From the NCBI GenBank assembly GCA_963738625.1, contig CAVTXH010000001.1, forward strand, positions 62,001 to 126,000: a stretch of DNA of 64,000 nt, read 5' to 3'. The DNA comes from UBA7672 sp963738625. GTDB lineage: Bacteria > Pseudomonadota > Alphaproteobacteria > Caulobacterales > Hyphomonadaceae. A program made the translations under genes and the position numbers. The notes under the pieces are model-generated. The model was given only the letters and a program-made list of their open reading frames with translations. It had not been told where the DNA came from and did no database searches. Below, piece by piece: positions 35,110-43,907 of the stretch (positions within the stretch are counted from its first letter, which is position 1; each line of letters begins with the position of its first letter).

Positions 35110-35778
35110 ATGACCCACACGACCGCTCCCGCGCCGGCCAAGACGTCGATTCCCAAGGGCGCCGGGAATATCTGGACCGACATCGGGCCCGTGCTGGTCT
35201 TCGTGGTCGTCTACAACCTCGTGCGGCGGTTCCCCGAGAACAACGGACTGTTCTCCAAGGAGAACGCCATCTACTGGGCAACGGGGCTGTTCATGGCGAG
35301 CGTCGCGGCCGCGATCGGCTACACGCTCGCAAAGGGCCGCAAGCTGCCGCCCATGCTGGTCATCACAGGCGTCGTGGTGATGGTGTTCGGAGGATTGACG
35401 CTCTATCTGCAGGATCCGAAATTCGCCTACTACAAGCCGACCATCATCAACCTGCTGTTCTGCGTGACCATCCTCGGATCGCTGGCGATCGGACGTAACA
35501 TCTGGAAGACGGCGTTCGAACACGCCTTCAAGCTTCCCGATCACGCCTGGAAAGTGTTTGCGCTGCGCTGGGCCGGATTCTATGCGCTGCTGGCCGTCCT
35601 TAACGAAGTCATCTGGCGCAACTTTTCCGAGGACTTCTGGTCGAACTCGAAGCTCTTCCTGTCGATCCCGCTGGCGTTCGGCTTCATGCTCCTCAATCTG
35701 CCCTACCTGCTTAAGCACGCGATCGAAGAGCCGGGTGAAGCAACCGCAGAAGCGGCCAAACCGACGGATGCGGCCTAG
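35110..35778 (+). CDS. ispZ: septation protein IspZ / inner membrane-spanning protein YciB
   Basis: This 222-aa integral membrane protein has five to six helices. Signature stretches are DIGPVLVFVVVYNL, FSKENAIYWATGLFM, LTLYLQDPKFAYYKPTIINL and NEVIWRNFSEDFWSNSKLF. The family affects cell-envelope integrity and septation. It is complete, with a cytoplasmic N-tail. It converges with the globin gene, the stops being one base apart, with no terminator visible between them. Confidence 0.92.
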   Translation: MTHTTAPAPAKTSIPKGAGNIWTDIGPVLVFVVVYNLVRRFPENNGLFSKENAIYWATGLFMASVAAAIGYTLAKGRKLPPMLVITGVVVMVFGGLTLYLQDPKFAYYKPTIINLLFCVTILGSLAIGRNIWKTAFEHAFKLPDHAWKVFALRWAGFYALLAVLNEVIWRNFSEDFWSNSKLFLSIPLAFGFMLLNLPYLLKHAIEEPGEATAEAAKPTDAA

Positions 35779-35779
35779 C

Positions 35780-36169
35780 TCATCTGATCGCCGCGAATTC
35801 GGCGAGCAGGCTCTCCCACTCCGCCTCCATCACAGGCGTCCAGTCCTCGCCCATGATTTCCCGGAATGCGTCCCGCATGGCCGGAAAGAAGGCGTCGAAC
35901 AGGTCATCAGGCACCCCATAGCCCTGGTGGTGCTGACGTGAAGCCGAGAGAATCTGCGGCGCTGTCAGGCGCGGGCCGACATAGTCCAGAATGCATTCAA
36001 GGGCTTGCTGCACCATTGAGGCGCGCACGCCGCCGTCGCGATCCATGTAGAATAGCGGCTCCAGTCGGGGATGAGCCGCGAACAGGCGCCGGTAGATGAG
36101 CGCCGTCGGATCGCCGTGACGCTCCGCGACCGCTTCGAGTGTGACGAGGATGGTTGCAGCGTCGGGCAT
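35780..36169 (-). CDS. globin family protein
   Basis: This 129-aa single-domain globin-like protein contains RRLFAAHPRLEPLFYMDRDG (CD region) and SRQHHQGYGVPDDLFDAFFP, where a His would be the proximal haem ligand. The frame runs further upstream, but the ATG at 36169 gives the natural globin start. It lies 8 bp downstream of the Nudix gene on the same strand, so the two are likely co-transcribed. It may bind O2 or NO; the haem distal residues cannot be judged with certainty. Confidence 0.8.
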   Translation of the reverse strand: MPDAATILVTLEAVAERHGDPTALIYRRLFAAHPRLEPLFYMDRDGGVRASMVQQALECILDYVGPRLTAPQILSASRQHHQGYGVPDDLFDAFFPAMRDAFREIMGEDWTPVMEAEWESLLAEFAAIR

Positions 36170-36177
36170 CGGGAGCC

Positions 36178-36723
36178 CTAGCGGGTCATATGATCGGTGT
36201 GGTCCGGATTGCCGAAAGGGGCGAAGCCAGTTCGGCCTTCGGTGGCCCGATAGGCGTCGAGCGACCATTTCACCGACGGAAAGGCCAGCTCCTTCCACGG
36301 GATTTCATCCCAGGAGGCCAGCATGACTTCCAGGCTTTCCGGACCCGGGGCCGGGTCATTCAGAAGTCTGGCGCGAAAGAAGATCTGCACCTGGCCGATG
36401 CGCGGAATGGAGTAGACGCCCAGCATCGTCTCGATCTCGAGTTCGGCGCAGGCCTCCTCGCGCGCCTCGCGGCGCGCCCCGTCCTCGACGCTTTCACCGA
36501 GTTCGAGGAATCCGGCAGGCAACGTCCAGAAGCCTTTCCTGGGGTCGATGGCGCGCTTGCACAAAAGGATGCGGTCGCCGCGATGGGCCACGACGCCTGT
36601 CACAATGCGTGGATTAACATAGTCTACGAAGCCGCAGGTCTGGCACACGAGACGCTCGCGATCCTCGCCTTGCGGGACTTCTTTGGAAAAGGAACTGGCA
36701 ATTCGCGCTGCGCTCACCCGCAC
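36178..36723 (-). CDS. Nudix hydrolase with N-terminal CxxC zinc-ribbon-like segment
   Basis: This 181-aa protein has the Nudix box GFLELGESVEDGARREAREE at about 92-111, which binds the metal for nucleoside-diphosphate-X cleavage. CQTCGFVDYVNPRIV (27-41) is the half ribbon common in this subfamily. The closest functional guess is an NADH pyrophosphatase/ADP-ribose-type hydrolase; the specificity is unknown. It sits upstream of the globin gene with 8 bp between them. Confidence 0.88.
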   Translation of the reverse strand: MRVSAARIASSFSKEVPQGEDRERLVCQTCGFVDYVNPRIVTGVVAHRGDRILLCKRAIDPRKGFWTLPAGFLELGESVEDGARREAREEACAELEIETMLGVYSIPRIGQVQIFFRARLLNDPAPGPESLEVMLASWDEIPWKELAFPSVKWSLDAYRATEGRTGFAPFGNPDHTDHMTR

Positions 36724-36838
36724 AGCATGGCGTTTTGCTGTGCATAGTCAAAGCGTACGCACTACATTCCTTTGAGGGGGGCTGAACTGCACCCGTCAGG
36801 CTACCTATGCTCGGACTGATTCGAAGACGGGGCTGGGC

Positions 36839-37459
36839 ATGAATACCACCGCCGAAGCCGCAAGGCGGCAAGACGGCATGTCCTCGCGCGAAGCCGCGGG
36901 CCGCGCCGGCGAGTTCCGCCTGAGCGAAAGTCCTTCCCACCTGCTGCGCCGGGCCGAACAGTTCGCGGCCGAGATCTTTCTGAAGGCAGGCCTCACCGAC
37001 GGGGTCACCCTGCGCCAGACGGTGCTGTTGGCGGCTATTGCCGAGGCCGAGGGCGCAAGCCAGTCGGACCTGGTGCGCGCCACGGGGGTCGACCGATCGA
37101 CCCTGGCCGAGATGATGGCGCGGATGGAAAAGAAAGGCCTGATCGCCCGGCAGGGCGCCGCCAGCGACAAGCGGGCCAAGTCGGTGAAGCTTACCGCCGA
37201 AGGCCGCGCCAGGCTGGAGGCCGCCCTGCCCGCCATGCGGCAGGTGGACGAGGCGCTGCTGCACGCCCTGCCCGCCAACAAGCGTGTGTCGTTCCGTTCC
37301 ACCCTGTCAGCGCTGTCAGACGCTGCAAACCGGGCGCACGATAACGAGATCGACGAACTCAAAAAGGCGAAGCGATCGGCCAAGGCAAAGCGGGCCGCCG
37401 ACAAGGCGCGGCGCAAGCGCCGGAAGAAGAAAGACCGGAAGAAGCACAGCCGGCGCTAG
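36839..37459 (+). CDS. MarR family regulator with Lys/Arg-rich C-terminal tail
   Basis: This 206-aa protein has a central MarR winged helix: TLRQTVLLAAIAEAEGASQS, recognition GVDRSTLAEMMARMEKKGLI, and wing ASDKRAKSVKLTAEGR. After about residue 173 comes a tail of some 30 residues that is nearly all Lys, Arg and Ala. This may add non-specific DNA binding and is unusual for the family. Its last 4 bp overlap the 3' end of the convergent ccmG gene. No operator is obvious. Confidence 0.87.
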   Translation: MNTTAEAARRQDGMSSREAAGRAGEFRLSESPSHLLRRAEQFAAEIFLKAGLTDGVTLRQTVLLAAIAEAEGASQSDLVRATGVDRSTLAEMMARMEKKGLIARQGAASDKRAKSVKLTAEGRARLEAALPAMRQVDEALLHALPANKRVSFRSTLSALSDAANRAHDNEIDELKKAKRSAKAKRAADKARRKRRKKKDRKKHSRR

Positions 37460-38031
37460 CCGCCGGGCGGCGATGCCGGTGCGGGCTTGGGCGCCTGGCC
37501 GGATTTCGCAAGTTCGGCCCGATAGGCGGCGATGAAAGCCGCGGCGGACGTGTCATCAAAATAGCTGCGATGGGTTTTGACGATCATGCCGCCGGCGTCG
37601 ATCAGGAAGCTTTCCGGCACACCGCCGATTCCGATCGCGATGCCGAGATCGCCCGAAGGGTCGAGGCCGACGTGGGCGAAGGGATTGCCTTCCCGCTTGA
37701 GAAGCTCGCGCGCTGCGTCTTCGCCTGTGGGATCCTTGTAGAGAATGCCGACGATCTCGACGCCCTTGCCGGCCATGTCGACCAGCACGGGGTGCTCGAG
37801 CTTGCAGGGCGCACACCACGTCGCCCAGATGTTTACCAGCACCGGCCGGCCCTTGAAGTCGGCGAGTTTCACCTGGCCGCCATCGAGACCGGCGACGTCG
37901 AAGCTCGGCGCGGGGCGTATCGGCGAGGTAAAGCTGGCGGGCTCGGGATCGGGGCGCGTCAGCAGCCAGAGCGAGACAACCAGCAGCAGCGAGAACGGGA
38001 TCAGCGCCAGAAGCGCAACGCCGCGTTTCAC
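37456..38031 (-). CDS. ccmG: CcmG/DsbE thiol:disulfide oxidoreductase
   Basis: This 191-aa thioredoxin-like protein is anchored by an N-terminal helix (ALLALIPFSLLLVVSLWLL). Its active site WCAPC is at Cys73 and Cys76, and the cis-Pro region is IGGVPESFLID. It reduces the haem-binding cysteines of apocytochrome c in the periplasm. It starts with GTG at 38031, overlapping the ccmD stop (GTGA). A short Pro/Gly-rich tail ends the protein. Confidence 0.93.
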   Translation of the reverse strand: MKRGVALLALIPFSLLLVVSLWLLTRPDPEPASFTSPIRPAPSFDVAGLDGGQVKLADFKGRPVLVNIWATWCAPCKLEHPVLVDMAGKGVEIVGILYKDPTGEDAARELLKREGNPFAHVGLDPSGDLGIAIGIGGVPESFLIDAGGMIVKTHRSYFDDTSAAAFIAAYRAELAKSGQAPKPAPASPPGG

Positions 38032-38183
38032 GGTTGCTTCTCCTTCTCGCCGGCCGGCTCGATCGCGTCGAGCTTCCGGCGTGCGTGACCGACGCGCCAG
38101 ATCGACCAGATCGTAAGTCCGATCAGCACCACGGCCGCGATGCCGTAGGCCCAGAAGATGTAAGGCGCGTACTTGTCGAACAT
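38028..38183 (-). CDS. ccmD: haem exporter protein CcmD
   Basis: This is a 51-aa single-span protein: MFDKYAPYIFWAYGIAAVVL, then more hydrophobic residues and a basic/charged tail RVGHARRKLDAIEP. This is the classical CcmD pattern (short N-tail, one helix, basic cytoplasmic end). It lies between ccmC (4-bp gap) and ccmG (4-bp overlap). CcmD releases holo-CcmE from the CcmABC complex. Confidence 0.9.
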   Translation of the reverse strand: MFDKYAPYIFWAYGIAAVVLIGLTIWSIWRVGHARRKLDAIEPAGEKEKQP

Positions 38184-38187
38184 GAGA

Positions 38188-38919
38188 TCAACCCGCCGCT
38201 TGTCTGCGTTGCGCCAGCATCTCGGCGCGCGTCAGCATGATCTCGGCGCGCATGTTGATCAGGGTCAACCCGCCGAAGAGCGCGAGATAGCCGAGGGCGA
38301 CGATGTACATCGGGATCTTGAAGCCGATGGTGGCCTTTTCCTCACCGGTGAAGAAGGTCGCGGTCTGGTGCAGCGTGTTCCACCATTCAACCGAGTAGTG
38401 AATGATCGGCAGGTTAATCGCGCCGACCAGGCAGAGGATGGCGGCGGCGCGTGCGGCCTTCTGCGGCGTTTCCATCGCCTGCCAGATGGCGATGTAGGCG
38501 AGATAGACGAAGAACATGATCAGGACGGAGGTGATGCGGGCGTCGCCCCACTCCCACCACGTGCCCCACATGGGCTTGCCCCAGATCGATCCGGTGATGA
38601 GGCCGAGCGCAGTGAACGCGGCGCCGATGGGCGCCGCGGACTTGGCGGCGACATCGGCCAGCGCGTGCCGCCAGACGATGGAGATGAAGCTGGCGCCCGC
38701 CATGAAGGCGTAGGCGAACAACGACAGCCACATCGAGCCGACATGGATATACATGATGCGGGCGGCGTCGCCCTGCTGGTAGTCGGCCGGCGCCACGAAC
38801 AGCCCCTGGAAGACGCCATAGCCGATTAGCGCCACGCCGAGCGCGGTAAAGCCCCAGGCAAACCATTTCGACACGCCCATGAAGCGGTGCGGGTTTGCGA
38901 AGATGGACATCACGGCCAT
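38188..38919 (-). CDS. ccmC: haem exporter protein CcmC
   Basis: This 243-aa protein has six membrane helices and the tryptophan-rich haem-handling motif WGTWWEWGDARITS, flanked by conserved periplasmic histidines (YIHVGSMWLS and IIHYSVEWWNTLHQ). It delivers haem to CcmE. AGGAG precedes the ATG at 38919. A 90-bp gap separates it from ccmB. Confidence 0.95.
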   Translation of the reverse strand: MAVMSIFANPHRFMGVSKWFAWGFTALGVALIGYGVFQGLFVAPADYQQGDAARIMYIHVGSMWLSLFAYAFMAGASFISIVWRHALADVAAKSAAPIGAAFTALGLITGSIWGKPMWGTWWEWGDARITSVLIMFFVYLAYIAIWQAMETPQKAARAAAILCLVGAINLPIIHYSVEWWNTLHQTATFFTGEEKATIGFKIPMYIVALGYLALFGGLTLINMRAEIMLTRAEMLAQRRQAAG

Positions 38920-39009
38920 GCCGGGAACTCCTGAAATTCAGTCCGGTAGTCTAGTCAGGCGTAGGCATTCCGCCGTTCACATCTTCCGGATGTGGGTGCG
39001 GCAAACGTC

Positions 39010-39675
39010 CTAGTCGATTGCGGTCCGCAAGGCCATTGCGGCGGCAAAAGGCGAAGAAGCCATACCGAACAGGGCGGCGGCCCCGGTGAGCATCAGGGGC
39101 GTCGACCAGTCCTCTCCCCCCGCCGCGGCGTAAAGCGCGGCAGCCCCGAAAATCATGGTCGGCACATAAAGGGGCAGTGTCACCAGTGCGATCAGAAGCC
39201 CGCCGCGCCGGACGCCAGCCGCCAGCGCGGCGCCGATCGAGCCGAAGAAGAAGAACGCGGCCGAGCCGATGAGCGAAGCCAGAGCCACAATCGGGGCCGC
39301 GCCCGGATCGCCCTGCAGCATGACCCAGAGGATGGGCGCGACGACGGCGAGCGGAATGCCGGTTGCGATCCAGTGTGCAAACGTCTTGGCGGCGGCGATG
39401 CCTTCGAGGGCGACGCCGGAGCCGGCATAGACATCCAGCGTGCCGTCCTCGAGATCAGCCTGAAAGAGCCGCTCCATCGGGAGAAGGCTGGCAAGCGCCA
39501 GAGCGATCCAGATGACGCCCGGGCCGGCGGTCTGCAGCGTTTCGGTGTCCGGGCCTACGGCGAAGGGCGTGAGGCTGGCGGCGGCGGCGAAAAAGCCCAC
39601 TGGCAGCGCAGGTCCTCCCCCGCCCGACCAGGCAAGCTTCAGTTCGCGCGTGAATGCCGAGATCGCGCCGCTCAT
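39010..39675 (-). CDS. ccmB: haem exporter protein CcmB
   Basis: This 221-aa membrane protein is the permease partner of CcmA. Recognisable pieces are ELKLAWSGGGGPALPVGFF at the start, the FQADLEDGTLDVY segment after the second helix, and LPLYVPTMIFGAAAL near the end. It has about six helices. The ATG overlaps the ccmA stop by 4 bp. Confidence 0.94.
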   Translation of the reverse strand: MSGAISAFTRELKLAWSGGGGPALPVGFFAAAASLTPFAVGPDTETLQTAGPGVIWIALALASLLPMERLFQADLEDGTLDVYAGSGVALEGIAAAKTFAHWIATGIPLAVVAPILWVMLQGDPGAAPIVALASLIGSAAFFFFGSIGAALAAGVRRGGLLIALVTLPLYVPTMIFGAAALYAAAGGEDWSTPLMLTGAAALFGMASSPFAAAMALRTAID

Positions 39676-40274
39676 GCTGGGGCTTTGGCCAGTTGCGTGA
39701 GATCCAGCGTGCGCGAACCGGCGAACCCCTCGCCATGGATCGCCGCGATGACGATCCCGCCGCCGGCGCGGTGTTCGGCGACCAGCGTATCGACCAGCTT
39801 GCGGCCTTCAGCGTCGAGAGCGGCGGTAGGCTCGTCCAGCAGCCAGACCGGGCGCGGATCGATCAGCAGTCTTGTCAACGCCAGGCGCCGCTTCTGCCCG
39901 GCCGAAAGGCCGCGCCCGGGCACGTCCACCCGGCGCGACAGGCCGGCGCGCTCTATGGCGCCGCTTGCTGCGCCCTGCGTGCGGCCGAAATAGCGGGCCC
40001 AGAAACGCACCTGTTCGACCGCGGTCTCGGCCGGCTTCACAGCGTCGGAATGGCCGAGATAGTGGAGCGGCGCCTCGTCTGCCGGACCGGCATATTTCAC
40101 GCTCCCGGCATGCTGGCGCGTGAGCCCGGCGAGAATGCGAAGCAGCGTCGATTTGCCCGACCCGTTCGGCCCGCGAAGTTCGAGCGCTTCCCCGCCCGAA
40201 ACGACAAAGGACAAGCCCTCGAAAAGCATGCGCAGCCCCCTCGCCGCTGCAAGATTTTCGACAGTCAAAGTCAC
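39672..40274 (-). CDS. ccmA: haem exporter ATP-binding protein CcmA
   Basis: This 200-aa ABC ATPase has Walker A GPNGSGKST, signature LSAGQKRRLAL and Walker B VWLLDEPTAALD. It drives release of haem-loaded CcmE. The frame continues upstream through the antisense of acnA, but GTG at 40274 (VTLTVENLAA) gives the normal length. It is first in the ccmABCD-ccmG operon and divergent from acnA across 147 bp. ccmE, ccmF and ccmH are not in the window. Confidence 0.93.
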   Translation of the reverse strand: MTLTVENLAAARGLRMLFEGLSFVVSGGEALELRGPNGSGKSTLLRILAGLTRQHAGSVKYAGPADEAPLHYLGHSDAVKPAETAVEQVRFWARYFGRTQGAASGAIERAGLSRRVDVPGRGLSAGQKRRLALTRLLIDPRPVWLLDEPTAALDAEGRKLVDTLVAEHRAGGGIVIAAIHGEGFAGSRTLDLTQLAKAPA

Positions 40275-40421
40275 CGATGGGGCGGGCGCGACGCGCAATT
40301 TCTTTACCCCTTGCCGCTTGATTGCGTCGCAGGGCGGCGTCCTGTAGGAACGCCGCCAGGGCGGGGGGCCGCCGGCTCTCCCCAACAGTGATATTCGCTG
40401 CCCAAAAAGGGTGCTCCAGCC

Positions 40422-43106
40422 ATGCCGTCCCTCGACAGTTTCAAGTCTCGCAAAACCCTGAAGGTCGGCTCCAAGACCTACGCCTATTACAGCCTTGAGG
40501 CTGCAGCGCAAAACGGGCTGGGCGATGTTTCGCGCCTGCCGGTTTCCTTGAAGGTCCTGCTGGAAAACCTCCTCCGCTTTGAGGACGGCAAGACAGTGAC
40601 CCAGGCCGACATCAAGGCATTCGCCGCCTGGATCAAGGACAAGGGCAAGGCCGAGGTCGAAATCGCCTATCGCCCGGCCCGCGTGCTGATGCAAGACTTC
40701 ACCGGTGTGCCCGCCGTGGTCGACCTCGCCGCCATGCGCGACGCCGCCACCAAGCTGGGCGCCGATCCTAAGGCGATCAACCCGCTGGTGCCGGTCGATC
40801 TTGTGATCGACCACTCGGTCATGGTCGACCATTTCGGCAAGGCCTCGTCGTTCAAGCAGAACGTCAAGCGCGAGTACGAGCGCAACATGGAGCGCTACGA
40901 GTTCCTGAAATGGGGCCAGGGCGCGTTCGATAATTTCCGCGTCGTGCCGCCGGGCACGGGCATCTGCCACCAAGTCAACCTCGAATACCTCGCCCAGACC
41001 GTCTGGACGAAAGAGGAAGACGGCGACGTCGTCGCCTTCCCCGACACCTGCGTCGGCACCGACTCCCACACCACCATGATCAATGGGCTTTCGGTGCTCG
41101 GCTGGGGCGTTGGCGGTATCGAGGCGGAAGCCGCGATGCTGGGCCAGCCTGTTTCGATGCTGATCCCCGAAGTGATCGGCTTCAAGCTGACCGGCAAGCT
41201 GCCTGAAGGCGCGACCGCCACCGATCTGGTGCTGACCGTCACTCAGATGCTGCGCAAGAAGGGCGTCGTCGGCAAGTTCGTCGAGTTCTACGGCCCTGGC
41301 ATCGACAACCTGTCGCTCGAAGACCAGGCCACCATCGCCAACATGGCGCCGGAGTATGGCGCGACGTGCGGCTTCTTTCCGATCAGCCAGGAGACGATCA
41401 ACTTCCTCTCCTCCACCGGCCGCCTGGCCGAGCGCGTGGCGCTGGTCGAGGCCTATGCCAAGGCGCAGGGCTTCTGGCGCGCCGACATGAAGGATCCGGT
41501 CTTCACCGACACGATGGAGCTTGACCTATCGGGCGTCGAAAGCTCGATCGCCGGTCCGAAGCGTCCGCAGGACCGCATCGCGCTGCGCGATGCCGCCGAC
41601 AGCTTCGCCGTCGCGCTCGACAAGGAATTCAACCGACTCGACAAGGCTCATGTTCGCGCGCCTGTGGAAGGCGAAAAATACTCGATCGGCCACGGCGATG
41701 TCGTGATCGCGGCCATCACCTCGTGCACCAACACCTCGAACCCCAGCGTGCTGGTCGCGGCGGGCCTGCTGGCGCGCAACGCCCGCGCGCGCAAGATAGG
41801 CACGCAGCCCTGGGTGAAGACGTCGCTTGCGCCCGGATCGCAGGTCGTCACGGACTATCTCGCCAAGGCCGGCCTGCAAGACGATCTCGACGCGCTCGGC
41901 TTCAACCTAGTGGGCTATGGCTGCACCACCTGTATCGGCAACTCCGGCCCCCTGCCCCCGGCGGTGTCGGCCGCCATCGCGCAGGGCGATCTCGTCGCAA
42001 CGTCCGTCCTCTCGGGCAACCGCAACTTTGAAGGTCGCGTGAACCCCGACGTGCGGGCAAATTACCTCGCCTCGCCGCCGCTGGTCGTCGCCTACGCGCT
42101 CGCCGGCTCGATGAACATCGACATCACCAAGGATGCGATCGGCTACGACGACGAGAACGAGCCGGTCTATCTTTCCGAGATCTGGCCGAGCTCGAAGGAG
42201 ATCGCCGACACGGTGCGCTCTGTCGTCACCGCCGAGATGTTCGCCACACGCTATTCCGACGTCTTCAAGGGGGACGAACAGTGGCAGGGCATCAAGGTGG
42301 AAGGAGGCGACACCTATGGCTGGCCGATGGCGTCGACCTATGTTCAGAACCCGCCCTACTTCGAAGGCATGACGATGACGCCGGAGCCGCTGACCGACGT
42401 CAGCAGCGCGCGTATCCTGGCCCTGTTCGGCGATTCAATCACCACCGACCACATCTCGCCGGCTGGCGACATTGCGGTCTCGGGCCCCGCCGGCAAATAC
42501 CTGCGCGAACATCAGGTGCCTGTCTCTGACTTCAACTCCTACGGCGCACGGCGCGGCAACCATGAAGTGATGATGCGCGGCACCTTCGCCAACATACGCA
42601 TCAAGAACCACGTCGTTCCTGGCGTCGAAGGCGGCGTGACGAAACACTTCCCGGACGGACAGCAGCAGGCGATCTACGACGCGGCGATGCGCTATGTTGA
42701 AGAGGGCACGCCGCTGGTGATCTTCGCTGGCAAGGAATACGGTACGGGCTCATCGCGCGACTGGGCCGCCAAGGGCACGCGGCTGCTTGGGGTTCGTGCG
42801 GTCGTCGCCGAAAGCTTCGAACGGATTCACCGTTCTAACCTGATCGGCATGGGCGTGCTTCCACTCCAGTTCGCCGAGGGCGTCAGCTGGAAATCGCTCG
42901 GATTGACGGGAGCGGAAACGGTAACGATTCGGGGAGTAGCCGGGCTGCTGCCGCGGCAGGTTGTCTCCGTGGATATTGGTTATCCCGACGGCGCCAAGCG
43001 GTCTTTTGAAGCAAAAGTCAGGATAGATACGGAAAACGAGCTGGATTACTACCGAAATGGCGGCATTCTCCATTATGTCTTGAGGGGTCTGGCCAAAGGA
43101 TCGTGA
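40422..43106 (+). CDS. acnA: aconitate hydratase A
   Basis: This 894-aa enzyme of the AcnA/IRP1 type isomerises citrate to isocitrate. The 4Fe-4S ligands are Cys435 (SCTNTSNPS), Cys501 and Cys504 (GYGCTTCIG), the same spacing as E. coli AcnA. The swivel-domain active-site block GKEYGTGSSRDWAAKG is intact near residues 769-784. It is full length. A single gene with its own promoter region, divergent from ccmA. Confidence 0.97.
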   Translation: MPSLDSFKSRKTLKVGSKTYAYYSLEAAAQNGLGDVSRLPVSLKVLLENLLRFEDGKTVTQADIKAFAAWIKDKGKAEVEIAYRPARVLMQDFTGVPAVVDLAAMRDAATKLGADPKAINPLVPVDLVIDHSVMVDHFGKASSFKQNVKREYERNMERYEFLKWGQGAFDNFRVVPPGTGICHQVNLEYLAQTVWTKEEDGDVVAFPDTCVGTDSHTTMINGLSVLGWGVGGIEAEAAMLGQPVSMLIPEVIGFKLTGKLPEGATATDLVLTVTQMLRKKGVVGKFVEFYGPGIDNLSLEDQATIANMAPEYGATCGFFPISQETINFLSSTGRLAERVALVEAYAKAQGFWRADMKDPVFTDTMELDLSGVESSIAGPKRPQDRIALRDAADSFAVALDKEFNRLDKAHVRAPVEGEKYSIGHGDVVIAAITSCTNTSNPSVLVAAGLLARNARARKIGTQPWVKTSLAPGSQVVTDYLAKAGLQDDLDALGFNLVGYGCTTCIGNSGPLPPAVSAAIAQGDLVATSVLSGNRNFEGRVNPDVRANYLASPPLVVAYALAGSMNIDITKDAIGYDDENEPVYLSEIWPSSKEIADTVRSVVTAEMFATRYSDVFKGDEQWQGIKVEGGDTYGWPMASTYVQNPPYFEGMTMTPEPLTDVSSARILALFGDSITTDHISPAGDIAVSGPAGKYLREHQVPVSDFNSYGARRGNHEVMMRGTFANIRIKNHVVPGVEGGVTKHFPDGQQQAIYDAAMRYVEEGTPLVIFAGKEYGTGSSRDWAAKGTRLLGVRAVVAESFERIHRSNLIGMGVLPLQFAEGVSWKSLGLTGAETVTIRGVAGLLPRQVVSVDIGYPDGAKRSFEAKVRIDTENELDYYRNGGILHYVLRGLAKGS

Positions 43107-43165
43107 CGACAGGCTCACGTCGTCTTGATTCGTAGGTGTTGGGACCAACAAGTATCCGGGTCGGA

Positions 43166-43903
43166 ATGAGGTCGTTTTCCATCCGTTTATTGTGCGCCTT
43201 AGCGGCGTTCATGGTCGCGCCTGCCGCAATGGCTCAGCGCGGCGGCATGAACGTGCCCGAACATGCAACGCGTCCCGTGGTGATGGAGCTGTTCTCCAGC
43301 CAGGGTTGCGGCAAGTGCCCGTCGGCCAACGCCAACATAGCCAAGCTGGCCGAGCGCAGCGACGTCATCGCCCTCACCTATCCCGTCGGCTACTGGGACT
43401 ATCTCGGCTGGAACGATACGTTCGCGAAGCCCGAGTTCACCGAGCGCCAGAAACGCTACAACCGCGTGCTCGGCCATCGCGGGCCATATACGCCGCAGGT
43501 CGTCTATTCCGGCCGCCTGCACGGCTCGGGCGTCGACATTAAGAAGATCGAACCGAAGTTCGCCGTGCGGGATATCACGCCTTATCCGGCGACCGTGTCG
43601 TTCGACAAGGACGCCGTCATCGTCTCCGGCCAGGCGCCGAAATCGACCGACGGCAAGACCACCGAAACGTCCGGCGTCGTGCTGGTGCGGTTCCGCCCGG
43701 GCGCCACGAAAGTCACGCCTGGCGCAGGCGCCAACAAAGACAAGCCGATGACCTATTTCAACCTGGTCACTTCGCTCGAGCCCCTCGGCGACTGGAGCGG
43801 CGGCACGCAGAAATTCACGGCCAAGTGCTCGTCGGGTTGCGTCGTCCTCGTCCAGAAGGGCGGCATGGAAGGCGTGATCATCGGCGCCGCCCAGAAGAAG
43901 TAG
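43166..43903 (+). CDS. DUF1223 secreted thioredoxin-like protein
   Basis: This 245-aa protein has a signal peptide (MRSFSIRLLCALAAFMVAPA, cleavage after AMAQ). It has the DUF1223 core: VVMELFSSQGCGKCPSANAN with a CxxC, then YPVGYWDYLGWNDTFAKPEF. The CxxC and thioredoxin-like setting suggest a periplasmic redox role, unproven. The frame opens at a TTG at 43136, but the ATG at 43166 gives the signal peptide. It converges with the DUF4340 gene. Confidence 0.88.
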   Translation: MRSFSIRLLCALAAFMVAPAAMAQRGGMNVPEHATRPVVMELFSSQGCGKCPSANANIAKLAERSDVIALTYPVGYWDYLGWNDTFAKPEFTERQKRYNRVLGHRGPYTPQVVYSGRLHGSGVDIKKIEPKFAVRDITPYPATVSFDKDAVIVSGQAPKSTDGKTTETSGVVLVRFRPGATKVTPGAGANKDKPMTYFNLVTSLEPLGDWSGGTQKFTAKCSSGCVVLVQKGGMEGVIIGAAQKK

Positions 43904-43907
43904 CTGC

